The translations under genes were made by a program, and so were the position numbers. A DNA stretch of 64,000 bases from Azospirillum soli (GTDB taxonomy: Bacteria > Pseudomonadota > Alphaproteobacteria > Azospirillales > Azospirillaceae): NCBI RefSeq assembly GCF_017876165.1, contig NZ_JAGINQ010000004.1, positions 1-64,000 of the forward strand, written 5' to 3'. The stretch's first letter is position 1; every line of letters starts with the position of its first letter. This document shows, in pieces, positions 16,903-26,421 of this stretch. The notes below the pieces were generated by a model. The model had not been told where the DNA came from, ran no database searches, and worked only from the letters and a program-made list of their open reading frames with translations.

Positions 16903-18537
16903 ATGCCCGACGATACCAGCCTCGCCCGCGGTTACTCGACCCTCTTCCCGCTGGCGAAGGACGACACGCCCTACCGCAAGCTCACCTCCGACCACGTCTC
17001 CGTCGTCGAGTTCGACGGCGAGCAGGTCCTGAAGGTGGAGCCGGAAGGCCTGCGTCTGCTGGCCGAGGAGGCCTTCAAGGACATCAACCACCTGCTGCGC
17101 CCCGGCCACCTGAGCCAGATCCGCGCGATCCTGGACGATCCGGAGGCCTCGCCGAACGACAAGTTCGTGGCGCTGGACCTGCTGAAGAACGCCAACATCG
17201 CCGCCGCCGGCACCCTGCCGATGTGCCAGGACACCGGCACCGCCATCATCATGGGCAAGAAGGGCCGCCGCGTCTGGACCAAGGGCGGCGACGAGGCCGC
17301 TCTGTCCGAGGGTGCGCGCGACGCCTACCTGAAGCGCAACCTGCGCTACAGCCAGCTCGCCCCGATCTCCATGTACGAGGAGAAGAACACCCGCAACAAC
17401 CTGCCCGGCCAGGTGGAGATCTACGCGGAGGGCGAGGACGCCTACAAGTTCCTGTTCATGGCCAAGGGCGGCGGGTCGGCCAACAAGACCTTCCTGCATC
17501 AGGCCACCCCGTCGGTGCTGGCGCCGGACCGGCTGCTGAAGTTCCTTGAGGACAAGATCCGCTATCTCGGCACCTCGGCCTGTCCGCCCTACCACCTCGC
17601 CATCGTCATCGGCGGCCTGTCGGCCGAGCAGAACCTGAAGACGGTGAAGCTGGCGTCGGCCCGCTACCTCGACAACCTGCCGACCGAGGGCAGCGAGGAC
17701 GCGCACGCCTACCGCGATCTGGCCATGGAGGCTGAGGTCCACAAGCTGACCCAGGGCATGGGCATCGGCGCGCAGTTCGGCGGCAAGTACTTCTGCCACG
17801 ATGTGCGCGTCATCCGCCTGCCACGCCACGGCGCCTCCATGCCGATCGGCATCGGCGTGTCCTGCTCCGCCGACCGTCAGGCGGTGGGCAAGATCACCAA
17901 GGACGGCATCTTCCTGGAGCAGCTGGAGACCGATCCGGCCAAGTACCTGCCGGAGATCACCGACGGCGATCTGGCCGGCGAGGTGGTGAAGATCGACCTG
18001 AACCAGCCGATGAGCGAGATCCTCGCCACGCTGAGCAAGCACCCGATCCGCACCCGCCTGTCGCTGACCGGCCCGCTGATCGTCGCCCGCGACCTCGCCC
18101 ATTCCAAGCTGCGCGCGCGCCTGGACGCGGGCGAGCCGCTGCCCGACTACTTCAAGAACCACCCCATCTACTACGCCGGCCCGGCGAAGACCCCGGAAGG
18201 CTACGCGTCGGGTTCGTTCGGTCCGACGACGGCGGGGCGCATGGACAGCTTCGTCGATCAGTTCCAGGCGGCGGGCGGCTCCATGGTCATGCTGGCCAAG
18301 GGCAACCGCAGCCCCGAGGTGACGGCGGCCTGCCAGAAGCACGGCGGCTTCTACCTTGGCTCCATCGGCGGCGCCGCTGCCCGTCTGGCCCAGGACTGCA
18401 TCAAGAAGGTGGAGTGCGTCGAGTATCCGGAACTCGGCATGGAAGCCATCTGGCGCATCGAGGTCGAGGACTTCCCGGCCTTCATCATCGTGGACGACAA
18501 GGGCAACGACTTCTTCAAGGAGTTGAAGCTCGCCTGA
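16903..18537 (+). CDS. Class I fumarate hydratase (iron-sulfur)
   Basis: 544-aa enzyme interconverting fumarate and malate in the TCA cycle, using a [4Fe-4S] cluster. Homodimeric class I type: N-terminal alpha part with [17 protein letters not shown] and the cluster cysteines, C-terminal beta part (about 380-544) with [20 protein letters not shown], a swivelling domain motif. AGGAAGG precedes the ATG at 16903; the upstream in-frame start at 16837 is not supported. The class I enzyme is oxygen-sensitive, fitting a microaerobe. Flanked by a terminator before and a palindromic element after, so single-gene. Confidence 0.95.
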   Translation: MPDDTSLARGYSTLFPLAKDDTPYRKLTSDHVSVVEFDGEQVLKVEPEGLRLLAEEAFKDINHLLRPGHLSQIRAILDDPEASPNDKFVALDLLKNANIAAAGTLPMCQDTGTAIIMGKKGRRVWTKGGDEAALSEGARDAYLKRNLRYSQLAPISMYEEKNTRNNLPGQVEIYAEGEDAYKFLFMAKGGGSANKTFLHQATPSVLAPDRLLKFLEDKIRYLGTSACPPYHLAIVIGGLSAEQNLKTVKLASARYLDNLPTEGSEDAHAYRDLAMEAEVHKLTQGMGIGAQFGGKYFCHDVRVIRLPRHGASMPIGIGVSCSADRQAVGKITKDGIFLEQLETDPAKYLPEITDGDLAGEVVKIDLNQPMSEILATLSKHPIRTRLSLTGPLIVARDLAHSKLRARLDAGEPLPDYFKNHPIYYAGPAKTPEGYASGSFGPTTAGRMDSFVDQFQAAGGSMVMLAKGNRSPEVTAACQKHGGFYLGSIGGAAARLAQDCIKKVECVEYPELGMEAIWRIEVEDFPAFIIVDDKGNDFFKELKLA

Positions 18538-18550
18538 TCCGCTTCCCTAT

Positions 18551-18703
18551 CCCCTCCCCCGCGTCGGCGGGGGAGGGTTAGAGCGGATTTTGATCCGCTC
18601 TGGACTGCGACTGCAGTCCCGGACGCCCATGCGTCCGAAGCCCGGCCGGCAAGTGAGGCCATGTGAATCTAAAGCGAATGCAAATTCGCTTTAGGGAGGG
18701 GGC
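18551..18703. repeat. Palindromic element interrupted by a 110-bp insertion
   Basis: The left part (18551-18580, hairpin CCCTCCCCCGC/GCGGGGGAGGG then TTA) and the right part (18694-18703, GGGAGGGGGC) together match the end of the intact element at 7494-7532. They are separated by the hairpin element described in the next entry. Confidence 0.7.
18581..18690. mobile_element. Small non-coding hairpin element with TTA target duplication (MITE-like)
   Basis: 110 bases containing four hairpins: AGAGCGGAT/ATCCGCTCT (18580-18601), GGACTGC/GCAGTCC (18602-18619), GGACGC/GCGTCC (18621-18636) and TAAAGCGAAT/ATTCGCTTTA (18670-18693). The two outer hairpins are alike (14 of 18 bases). TTA occurs at both edges (18578-18580 and 18691-18693), once in the intact element. 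No coding capacity, so movement would need an enzyme from elsewhere. Confidence 0.6.
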
Positions 18704-18728
18704 GAGCGCCTTGCCCGTTAAGGACATC

Positions 18729-19424
18729 ATGACCCCAGACCAGATCCAGGCCCGCGTGCTGTACCGCGACGGGCTGATGCTCATCATCGACAAGCCGGCG
18801 GGACTGCCGGTCCACGCCGGGCCGGGCGGCGGGCCGAACCTGGAGCGGCATTTCGATGCCCTGCGCTACGGCTTTCCGAAGCCGCCGGGGCTGGCGCACC
18901 GGCTCGACCGCGACACGTCGGGCTGCCTGATCCTGGGGCGGCACCCGAAGGCGCTGCGCAAGCTGGGCAAGCTGTTCCAGGACGGCAAGGTGGACAAGAC
19001 CTATTGGGCCGTCGTCGCCGGTTCTCCGGCGGAGGAGCAGGGACGCATCGAACTGCCGCTGAAGAAGGTCAGCAACAAGACCGGCGGCTGGCGCATCGTC
19101 GCGGCGGCGAAGGATGATGACGGCGGGCAATCGGCGGTTACCGAGTACAAGGTCATGGGCCGGGGCGACGGCATCACGTGGCTGGAGCTGAAACCGCACA
19201 CCGGCCGCACCCACCAGATCCGCGTGCATTGCGCCTCGGCGCTCGGCTGCCCGCTGCTGGGCGACCCGCAGTACGGCGGCCCGGCGGACAAGCCGCTGCA
19301 CCTGCATTCCCGCGCCATCTCCCTGCCCCTCTACCCGTCGCGGGAAGCGGTTGGGGCGGTCGCGCCGGTTCCGGGTCACATGCTGGCGGCGCTCTCCGCC
19401 TGCGGCTTCGTCGAGACCGTCTGA
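18729..19424 (+). CDS. RluA-family RNA pseudouridine synthase
   Basis: 231-aa enzyme converting uridine to pseudouridine in rRNA or tRNA. Catalytic motif HRLDRDTSGCLILG with the nucleophilic aspartate, then KTYWAVVAG, and ELKPHTGRTHQIRVH near residue 160. It lacks an N-terminal S4 domain, as in RluA and TruC types, so the target base cannot be assigned. AAGGA precedes the ATG; an earlier frame start at 18663 lies inside the inserted hairpin element. Its last 49 bases overlap the end of mfd on the other strand. Confidence 0.9.
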   Translation: MTPDQIQARVLYRDGLMLIIDKPAGLPVHAGPGGGPNLERHFDALRYGFPKPPGLAHRLDRDTSGCLILGRHPKALRKLGKLFQDGKVDKTYWAVVAGSPAEEQGRIELPLKKVSNKTGGWRIVAAAKDDDGGQSAVTEYKVMGRGDGITWLELKPHTGRTHQIRVHCASALGCPLLGDPQYGGPADKPLHLHSRAISLPLYPSREAVGAVAPVPGHMLAALSACGFVETV

Positions 19425-22400
19425 ACCTTCCGCAAGCGGATCAGATCGCGCAGCAGGCGCCGCACCGCCCCGCGAAAGGCGTCCGGCGGCCGATCCCCGG
19501 CGGCGAGCACGAGGCGGCCATCGGGCCGGAGCTTCACGCCCGGTTTGCGTTCGGCGAAGGCGTCCAGCGTCGCCGCGTCCGGCCCGGCGTCCTCGGCGAA
19601 GGCCAGAAGCGCGCCGTTCGGGCCGATGTCCAGCGCGGCGACACCTGCCTCGCGGCTGAAGCACTTCAGGGCACCGAGATCCATCAGCGTCTCCATGGCC
19701 TCAGGCAAAGGGCCGAAGCGGTCGGCGATGGCGGCGGCGAAGGTTTCGCGCTCCTCCGGATCGTCGAGCGTGGCGAGACGGCGGTAGACGGCCAGCCGCA
19801 GGTTGGCGTCGCGGATGAAGTCGTCGGGGATCCGCACCTCCTCGCCCAGCGTGACCCGCGGCGCGATGGTAGCGGGAACCGGTCGTCCGGCGCGGGCGGC
19901 CTCCACCGCCTGACGCAGCATCTCCTGAAACAGTTCAGCGCCAACGTCGCGCAGATGGCCGGACTGCTCCTCGCCCAGCAGGTCGCCGGCACCGCGCAGC
20001 CCGAGATCCCGCGCAGCCAATTCGAAGCCTGCCCCCGGCCGGTCGAGCCTCGTCAGCACGCGCAGGCGCTCGCGCGCCGCCTCGGACAGCTCCTGATCCG
20101 ACTCCACGGTCAGCCAGCAGCGGCCCTGCACCGCCGCCCGGCCCACCCGGCCGCGAAGCTGGTGCAGTTGCGCCAGCCCGAAGCGGTCGGCGCGATGGAC
20201 GATCAGCGTGTTGGCGTTGGGGATGTTCAGCCCGGTTTCGATGATGTTGGTGGCGAGCAGCAGATCCCCCGCCCCCTCCGCGAAGGCCGTCATGGCGTCG
20301 TCCAGCGCGTCGGGCTTCATCTTGCCGTGCGCCTCGATGACGCGGAATTCCGGCACCATGGCGGACAGGCGGGCGCGCACCTCCTCCAGATCCTCGATGC
20401 GGGGGCAGACGTAGAAGCCCTGCCCGCCCCGCGCCCGCTCCGCCCGCAGGGCTTCGGCGACGACGTCGAGGTCGAAGGGGGTGAATTCCGTCCGCACCGG
20501 GCGGCGGCGCAGCGGCGGCGTGGCGATCACCGACAGGTCGCGCAGGCCGGCCATGGCAAGCTGCAAGGTGCGCGGGATCGGCGTGGCGGTCAGGGTCAGG
20601 ACGTGCGTGTTGCCGGCCATGGCCTTCAGCCGTTCTTTCTGCTTCACGCCCAGCCGCTGTTCCTCGTCCACCACCAGCAGGCCGAGGTCGGCGAACTCCA
20701 CACTGTCGCTGAGCAGCGCGTGGGTGCCGACGACGATGCGGATGTCGCCGGCCTTCAGCCCGGCCTTGACCGCCTTGGCTTCGGACGCGGTGACGTTGCG
20801 GGCCAGTTCGGCGACGGACACGTTGAAGCCGGCGAAGCGTTCCCGGAAATCCTCGGCGTGCTGGTGGCTGAGCGGCGTGGTGGGGGCGACCACCGCCACC
20901 TGCCGCCCGGCCATGGCGACGGCGAAGGCGGCGCGCAGGGCAACCTCCGTCTTGCCGAAACCGACATCGGCGCAGATCAGCCGGTCCATGAGCCGACCGG
21001 ACGCGAGGTCGCCCAGCACCGCGTCGATGGCCGCCTGCTGGTCGGGTGTCTCCTCATGCGGGAAGCGGTCCGCGAAGCGGCGGTAGGCGCGGCGCTCCGG
21101 CCGGATGGGGGTGGTGCGGGCGAGCGCCCGTTCCGCCTGGGTGCGCACCAGCGTCGCCGCCGCGACGCGCAGGCTTTCCGCCACCTTGTCGCGGCGCTGC
21201 GCCCAGACGGCGCCGCCCATGCGGTCGAGCGGAACGGCGCCGTCCGACGCGCCGAAGGGCCAGAGCTGGTCGAGATTTTCCACGGGAACGTAGGTCTTCG
21301 CCTCGTCGCGGTAGAGCAGGCGCAGGCAGTCGTGGGGCTCTCCGTTCGCCTCCACCACCTCCAGCCCGTCGGACAGGCCGATGCCGTGGTCGAGATGGAC
21401 CAACAAACTGCCCGACGCCAGTTCCGCCGCCTCGGCGGTCAGGTCGTCCACCAGACGCCGGGTCCGGCGGCGGCTGGGACGGGTCACCGCCTCGCCCATC
21501 ACTTCGGCCGCCGTGATGACGGCAAGGCCCGGTGCGATGAAGCCGGTGTCGAGGTCGAGCGTCACGATGGAAATTGGTTCTGCGGCGATCGCCTCCGCGC
21601 TGGTCGCGTCATCGGCCGCGACAGCCTCGACACCCTCCCGGCGCAGATGGCGTGCCAGCCCCTTCCGGCGCGCCGGGTCATCCACGGCAATCAGCACGCG
21701 GCGTCCGTCACTGCGCAACGCGGCAATGCGGTCTTCCTCGTCCTCGCCGGTCAAGATCAGGGGGTGGCCTCCGGCATCGGGTTCCCCGGAGGCGGAGGTC
21801 AGGGTGACCAGCGCGCGGCCGTCCAGGCCAGCCTCCCAGGCGGCTCCGTCGAGGAAGACCGCCTCTACCGGCAGGGGGCGGTAGACCGGCAAACCGGCCT
21901 TTTCCGAGGCCGCAAGCTGGCGCCGCCGCGCCTCGAAGGCGTCGCGGGCCTGCTCCAGCCGGGCGTCGCGCATGGCCTCGGCGCCCTCGTCCAGGATGAC
22001 CAGCGCGTCCGGCATCCGCTCGAACAGGGTGTCGGTGTCGGTGAAGAACAGCGGGAGCCAATGCTCCAGCCCGGCATGGCGCCGGCCGGCCAGAACCGCC
22101 TGATACACGGCGTCGCTCTCGGCCTCCGCGCCGAAGGCGGCGAGATAGGCCGAGCGGAAACGGTCGATGGCGGGGCCGGTCAGCGACACCTCGGACAGCG
22201 GCGGCAGCACCGCGTCGATCCGACCGCCGGGCAGGTCGAGACGCAACGGTTCCGGGCGGCCCGGCGCGAGAATCGTCACCTCGTCGTCGCCGAACTGGAC
22301 GTCGCCGGGGTCCCGCAGTTCGGCGGCCGGGCTGTAGCCGTTGCGGAACAGCCAGCTTCGCAACGCCTCGGCCTCCACCGGCTCCTCACCCGACAGGCGC

Positions 22401-22777
22401 AGCGCGGCGCCGGCCAGCGCCTCCGCCGGCGGCAAACGGCGCAGCAGGCCGCCAGCGCTGGTCACCACGACGCGCGAGCCGGCGGCCGGTTCGGCGAGGC
22501 GGTTCAGCGTCGCCAAGCGCCGCGCCGCCACCCGCGCCGAGGGCGACGCGCGGTCATAGGGCAGCGTGTCCCAGGCGGGGAAGCTCAGAACTTCGACATC
22601 GGGCGCCACGATGCGCAGGTTGCGGCAGAGACGCTCCAGCCGGCGCGCGTCCTCAGCGACGTGCAGGACGGTGCCAGCGGCGCGGGCGAGGTCGGCGGCC
22701 ACCCACGCGTCGAAGCCTTCCGGGACGCCGTGCAGCGTGCGGCGCCCCGGTTCGGTCAGCCCATCGGGCAGGGTCAT
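19376..22777 (-). CDS. mfd: Transcription-repair coupling factor
   Basis: 1133-aa ATP-driven translocase that removes RNA polymerase stalled at DNA lesions and recruits UvrA. Order: UvrB-like N-terminal module; RNA-polymerase-interacting CarD-like domain near 460-520 (LASGSLLVHLDHGIGLSDGL); RecG-like translocase with Walker A DVGFGKTEVALRA, Walker B VVDEEQRLGVKQKE and motif VI QLRGRVGRA; C-terminal TRCF domain. Length fits the family. The ATG overlaps the patatin-gene stop by four bases (ATGA). The 3' end overlaps the convergent pseudouridine synthase gene. Confidence 0.97.
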   Translation of the reverse strand: MTLPDGLTEPGRRTLHGVPEGFDAWVAADLARAAGTVLHVAEDARRLERLCRNLRIVAPDVEVLSFPAWDTLPYDRASPSARVAARRLATLNRLAEPAAGSRVVVTSAGGLLRRLPPAEALAGAALRLSGEEPVEAEALRSWLFRNGYSPAAELRDPGDVQFGDDEVTILAPGRPEPLRLDLPGGRIDAVLPPLSEVSLTGPAIDRFRSAYLAAFGAEAESDAVYQAVLAGRRHAGLEHWLPLFFTDTDTLFERMPDALVILDEGAEAMRDARLEQARDAFEARRRQLAASEKAGLPVYRPLPVEAVFLDGAAWEAGLDGRALVTLTSASGEPDAGGHPLILTGEDEEDRIAALRSDGRRVLIAVDDPARRKGLARHLRREGVEAVAADDATSAEAIAAEPISIVTLDLDTGFIAPGLAVITAAEVMGEAVTRPSRRRTRRLVDDLTAEAAELASGSLLVHLDHGIGLSDGLEVVEANGEPHDCLRLLYRDEAKTYVPVENLDQLWPFGASDGAVPLDRMGGAVWAQRRDKVAESLRVAAATLVRTQAERALARTTPIRPERRAYRRFADRFPHEETPDQQAAIDAVLGDLASGRLMDRLICADVGFGKTEVALRAAFAVAMAGRQVAVVAPTTPLSHQHAEDFRERFAGFNVSVAELARNVTASEAKAVKAGLKAGDIRIVVGTHALLSDSVEFADLGLLVVDEEQRLGVKQKERLKAMAGNTHVLTLTATPIPRTLQLAMAGLRDLSVIATPPLRRRPVRTEFTPFDLDVVAEALRAERARGGQGFYVCPRIEDLEEVRARLSAMVPEFRVIEAHGKMKPDALDDAMTAFAEGAGDLLLATNIIETGLNIPNANTLIVHRADRFGLAQLHQLRGRVGRAAVQGRCWLTVESDQELSEAARERLRVLTRLDRPGAGFELAARDLGLRGAGDLLGEEQSGHLRDVGAELFQEMLRQAVEAARAGRPVPATIAPRVTLGEEVRIPDDFIRDANLRLAVYRRLATLDDPEERETFAAAIADRFGPLPEAMETLMDLGALKCFSREAGVAALDIGPNGALLAFAEDAGPDAATLDAFAERKPGVKLRPDGRLVLAAGDRPPDAFRGAVRRLLRDLIRLRKVQTVSTKPQAESAASM

Positions 22778-23892
22778 GCGGCCTCGTTTCTTGCCGAAGA
22801 TGGGCGTTTGGCGAATGGGCATTCGGGGGACGGGCGTTCGTCGCGTTCTTCCACGCCGTGGACCTCCAGCACGGAAAGCCCGTCGCCCGGCGGCCGGTGC
22901 GCGGCCAGCCGGTCGAGCGCGGCGGCCATGTCGCTCTCGCCGGCCTTCCAGCGTTCGGCGAGGGTCGATCCGGAATAGTCGAAGCTCTTCAACGGCATCT
23001 CATGCGGGGCTGGGCGGTGGCTGAGGTGGAGAAGCGTCGTCGCCCCCGGCCCGGCCTTGCCCTCCAGCGCGCGAAGTCGTTGCCGCAGGGCGTAGAGTTC
23101 CTGAAGCGTGTCGATGGTCTTGCGGGTCTGGTTGGCGAGGAGAAGGCTCAATTGCCGCTCCGCCGCCTGGGCCACCGTGCGGGGGCGCGGGGAGAAACGG
23201 CTGAACAGATCGACCGCGATGCACAGCCGGTCGCCGCCCGCCTCCTCCATCACCTCCTCCATGACGGCGGACAGGGGCAGGTTGGCCGACATGCCGCCGT
23301 CGCACAGCAGGCGGCCGTCCACCTCGACCGGCGGGAAGTCGGGCAGGAAGCCGCAGCTGGCGATGAGATGCTCCGGCCGGAGCCGGTCGCGGCGCGTGTC
23401 GAAGCGCACCTCCCCCCCGGTTTCCAGATCGACGGCGGTGACCGTCAGCCGGGTCGGCGAGGTTGCCAGGAAGGCGAAGTCGATCACCCCTTCCAGCCGC
23501 GCCCGCAACGGCCCCAGGTCGTAGAGGCTGGCGTCGTCGGGCATGCCGGGCAGCGCCGAGAAGGCGCCCGGAAAGCGCAGCCGGAACACGCCCGGACTGC
23601 CGAAAAGCCGCGATTGCAGGGCGCTGAGCTGCGTGTGGAAGCGGCGCGCCACGCCGAAGGGGGGGCTGCTCCAGTCGGCGGCGCGATGGGACGCCTCTTC
23701 CCAGAAGCGGCGCAGTTGCGCGACGCGGCGGTCCGGCGGGTTTCCGGCGATGATGGCGGCGTTCACCGCCCCCACCGAAGCGCCGGAAATCCAGGCCGGG
23801 CGATAGCCGCGTTCGTGCAGCACCGCGTAGGCGCCCGCCTGGTAGGCGCCCAACGCGTTGCCGCCGGACAGGATCAGGGACAGGTCACGCAT
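22774..23892 (-). CDS. Patatin-like phospholipase
   Basis: 372-aa acyl hydrolase with a Ser-Asp dyad. Oxyanion loop GGNALGAYQAG at the N-terminus, nucleophile serine in SGASVGAVNA, and catalytic aspartate in CDGGMSANLP. The C-terminal part (about 230-330, PRPRTVAQAAERQLSLLLAN) resembles the DUF3734 tail seen in bacterial patatins. No signal peptide. Likely releases fatty acids from phospholipids or storage granules; target unknown. It is translationally coupled to mfd and starts 8 bases after the DUF4383 gene. Confidence 0.88.
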   Translation of the reverse strand: MRDLSLILSGGNALGAYQAGAYAVLHERGYRPAWISGASVGAVNAAIIAGNPPDRRVAQLRRFWEEASHRAADWSSPPFGVARRFHTQLSALQSRLFGSPGVFRLRFPGAFSALPGMPDDASLYDLGPLRARLEGVIDFAFLATSPTRLTVTAVDLETGGEVRFDTRRDRLRPEHLIASCGFLPDFPPVEVDGRLLCDGGMSANLPLSAVMEEVMEEAGGDRLCIAVDLFSRFSPRPRTVAQAAERQLSLLLANQTRKTIDTLQELYALRQRLRALEGKAGPGATTLLHLSHRPAPHEMPLKSFDYSGSTLAERWKAGESDMAAALDRLAAHRPPGDGLSVLEVHGVEERDERPSPECPFAKRPSSARNEAA

Positions 23893-23900
23893 GGCCCGGA

Positions 23901-24338
23901 TCAGGCATGCCACTGCGCGCGGGTGGTGTCAGCCTCGGGCTCCCGCACGGCGTAGCCGACGATGCCGGCGCCGATGGCGAGCAGCGCGTGCAGCCAGATG
24001 TCGTTGCCGTGCAGCGGCACCAGACCGAACAGCGTGTTCAGGCCAGGGATCAGGCCCATGACGGTCAGCACGGCGTAGATCACCGCGACGCTCTTCAGAT
24101 ACCCCCGCGAGGCCAGCCGGCCGGAGAAATAGGCGAAGAACGCCCACAGGCCGAACAGCAGGTGCACGATGTTGTGCAGCAGGTTGACCGGGAACAGGCC
24201 CAACAGCAGGCCGTGGAAGGCGTTCACCGTCAGAGCCGCGCCGTCGGCCGGCGGCGACAGGAAGGTCGGCACGAAGCCGAGGATGCCGACCGCCGTGAAG
24301 GCGACGGCGTAGATCAGGGTCACGTTGCGCCACCACAT
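23901..24338 (-). CDS. DUF4383 integral membrane protein
   Basis: 145-aa protein with four hydrophobic segments (about 5-25, 38-65, 80-100, 112-135). LLGLFPVNLLHNIVHLLFG and WLHALLAIGAG are typical of DUF4383. Function unknown. The ATG at 24338 is chosen because GGAGG lies at good spacing; an ATG at 24350 is possible. It may form an operon with the patatin gene and mfd. The 71-base gap to napC holds no clear terminator, so read-through from nap is possible. Confidence 0.8.
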   Translation of the reverse strand: MWWRNVTLIYAVAFTAVGILGFVPTFLSPPADGAALTVNAFHGLLLGLFPVNLLHNIVHLLFGLWAFFAYFSGRLASRGYLKSVAVIYAVLTVMGLIPGLNTLFGLVPLHGNDIWLHALLAIGAGIVGYAVREPEADTTRAQWHA

Positions 24339-24409
24339 GGGGGCCTCCATCGGTAAAGCGGGGGACAGGTCGCCTTACCAACAGAAAGCCCCCATGGGTG
24401 TTCCGGACC

Positions 24410-25057
24410 TTATTTCTGGACGAATTTCTCGTTCAGCTTGCGCTCGGCCTCGAAGGCACCGGCGGGGAGCTGGTGGGCGATGCCCTTGTGGCAGTCGATG
24501 CAGGTGTCGCCGCGCTGCGCCGCCTCAAGATGCCGGTCGCGCGCGCGGAAGTTCTGCTGCGACACGTCCATGCTCTGGAAATTGTGGCAGTTCCGGCATT
24601 CGCGGCTGTCAGTGTGCTTCATCGCCGTCCACACGTTGGTGGCCAGACGCAGGCGGTTCGCCTCGAAGTCCTCGCGCGTTTTGATGGAGCCGACGAGGTG
24701 ATGGTACAGTTCCATCGACGCCTGCATCTTGCGCACCATCTTGTGCGTCCACTCCTTCGGCACATGGCAGTCCGGGCAGGTGGCGCGTACGCCGGACGGG
24801 TTGCTGTCGTGCACCGTGCCGCGATACTCGGCATACACGTTGTCGCCCATCTCGTGGCAGGTGACGCAGAATTCCTCGCGGTTGGTCATCTCCATGGCCC
24901 AGTTGAAGCCGCCCCAGAAGATGACACCGCCGGCCCCGCCGACCAGCAGCAGAAGACCCAGGGAATAACGTGCGGTCGGGCGGGCGAACAGCCGCCACAG
25001 CCGGACGAGCAGTCCGGGACGGGGCTCCTCGCCCTTTTCGGGAGTGTGCATGGTCAT
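24410..25057 (-). CDS. napC: Tetrahaem cytochrome c NapC
   Basis: 215-aa membrane-anchored NapC/NirT-family cytochrome that passes electrons from quinol to the periplasmic NapAB. One N-terminal transmembrane helix (about 31-52), then four haem-binding motifs: CVTCH, CPDCH, CRNCH and CIDCH. Last gene of the nap operon, 18 bases after napB. Confidence 0.96.
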   Translation of the reverse strand: MTMHTPEKGEEPRPGLLVRLWRLFARPTARYSLGLLLLVGGAGGVIFWGGFNWAMEMTNREEFCVTCHEMGDNVYAEYRGTVHDSNPSGVRATCPDCHVPKEWTHKMVRKMQASMELYHHLVGSIKTREDFEANRLRLATNVWTAMKHTDSRECRNCHNFQSMDVSQQNFRARDRHLEAAQRGDTCIDCHKGIAHQLPAGAFEAERKLNEKFVQK

Positions 25058-25075
25058 GGCCTGTCCCTCCCCGGT

Positions 25076-25528
25076 TCAGCGAACCGCCGTGGCGGGCTTG
25101 AACCCGTTGTCCACAAGCGGCTTGGCGTCGGTCTGCGGGACGTGGCACTGGACGCAGAACCAGCGCGTGCCGGCCACGTTGTCCAGGCGGTTGCCCTGGC
25201 GGTCGATGTAATGGGTCTCGCTGATCTTGGGCGCGCCCATCTTGGTGTTGTTCGGCCAGTCGTGGCAGTACATGCACTGATTGACCTTCAGATCGATCTC
25301 GTACTTCTCGATCTTGTGCGGGATCAGCGGCGGCTGCTGGCGGTAGGCGCGACCATGGTCGGCACCTTCCTTGACAGCGTGGATGTCCGGGATCGCGTCG
25401 GTCTCGCCGATGCCGACCTCGCCGCGCAGCGATTTCAGTTCGCCCGTGACGCCACCCGTCGGCATCAGGGTCGCCACCCCCAGCACAAGGCTGGCCGCCA
25501 CGGCGAATATCTTCAGTTTGGTCTTCAC
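25076..25528 (-). CDS. napB: Dihaem cytochrome c NapB, small nitrate reductase subunit
   Basis: 150-aa periplasmic electron-transfer subunit of NapAB. Signal peptide about 1-28, then two haem motifs CMYCH and CVQCH with conserved histidines nearby (PLIPHKIEKYEIDLKVNQ). The GTG start overlaps the napH stop by four bases (GTGA). Confidence 0.95.
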   Translation of the reverse strand: MKTKLKIFAVAASLVLGVATLMPTGGVTGELKSLRGEVGIGETDAIPDIHAVKEGADHGRAYRQQPPLIPHKIEKYEIDLKVNQCMYCHDWPNNTKMGAPKISETHYIDRQGNRLDNVAGTRWFCVQCHVPQTDAKPLVDNGFKPATAVR

Positions 25529-26421
25529 AGTCGTTCTCCTTGGCGAAGGGGTGCCGCGCCGGCCGTTCCTTTAAGGCCGAGGGCGAACACGTCCTGCGGG
25601 CACACGTCGATGCAGCGGCCGCAGGCGGTGCAGTCGGGGGATTGGATCACCTCGGAACCGGCGCCCCGCAGGGCGGGCGAGATGACGTGGGGTTCGGGGC
25701 AGACCTGATAGCAGTCCATGCAGCTGTCGCAGGCCGCCCGGCGCGGCGCCGACACGGCGACCCGGCCGAAGCGGCCGACCAGCCCGTAAAAGGCACCGAC
25801 CGGGCAGAGATTCCCGCACCAGCCGCGCGGAGCCACCGCGAGGTCGAAAAGGAAGATCGCCGCCAGCACCGTCCAGGCGATGCCGCCCGCGAACAGCGAA
25901 CCGAACACCAGCGCGCGGTGCAGCTGGGTGATGGGGTTCACCACCTCCCAGGCGATGGTGCCGGTGACGGCGGAGGCGATCAGGATGCCGGCCAGCAGGA
26001 TCAGCCGCGTGCGCCGGTTCAGCGACACGCCGTCCTTCCAGCCGAGCCGGCGGCGCAGCCAGCCGGCCGTGTCGGTGACGACGTTCACCGGGCAGACCCA
26101 GGAGCAGTAGAGCCGCCCGCGCAGCGCCGCGTAGACCGCCAGCACGATCGCCGCGCCGGCCAGCGCCGCAGTCTCCGGCCAGTGACCAGCCAGCAGCGAT
26201 TGCAGCGCGACCAGCGGGTCGGTCAGGGGGAGCACGTTGAGCGTCAGGCTGCTCGCCAGGGTGCCCTTGGCGATCCACAGGCCGAACAGCGGCCCGCTCA
26301 GGAACAGGGCGAGGAAGGCCAGCTGGGACGCGCGGCGGGCGAGCAGCCATTTGTGGGCGCGGAACCAGCCCTTGGCCTTCACGGCCTCGCGGCCGGGAAT
26401 TCGTTCGGAGATCGCGCTCAT
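25525..26421 (-). CDS. napH: Ferredoxin-type quinol dehydrogenase membrane subunit NapH
   Basis: 298-aa inner-membrane iron-sulfur protein; with NapG it forms a second quinol-oxidising route into the nitrate reductase. Four or five transmembrane segments, two cytoplasmic CxxxCP motifs (CSWVCPVN, CGNLCPVG), then two C-terminal [4Fe-4S] motifs (CDSCMDCYQVCPEP and CTACGRCIDVCPQD). Overlaps napG upstream and napB downstream by four bases each. Confidence 0.95.
   Translation of the reverse strand: MSAISERIPGREAVKAKGWFRAHKWLLARRASQLAFLALFLSGPLFGLWIAKGTLASSLTLNVLPLTDPLVALQSLLAGHWPETAALAGAAIVLAVYAALRGRLYCSWVCPVNVVTDTAGWLRRRLGWKDGVSLNRRTRLILLAGILIASAVTGTIAWEVVNPITQLHRALVFGSLFAGGIAWTVLAAIFLFDLAVAPRGWCGNLCPVGAFYGLVGRFGRVAVSAPRRAACDSCMDCYQVCPEPHVISPALRGAGSEVIQSPDCTACGRCIDVCPQDVFALGLKGTAGAAPLRQGERL

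Noticed and set aside
19178-22978. 1266-codon rightward frame opposite mfd
   Set aside because: Antisense shadow of mfd with Arg/Gln/His-rich translation.
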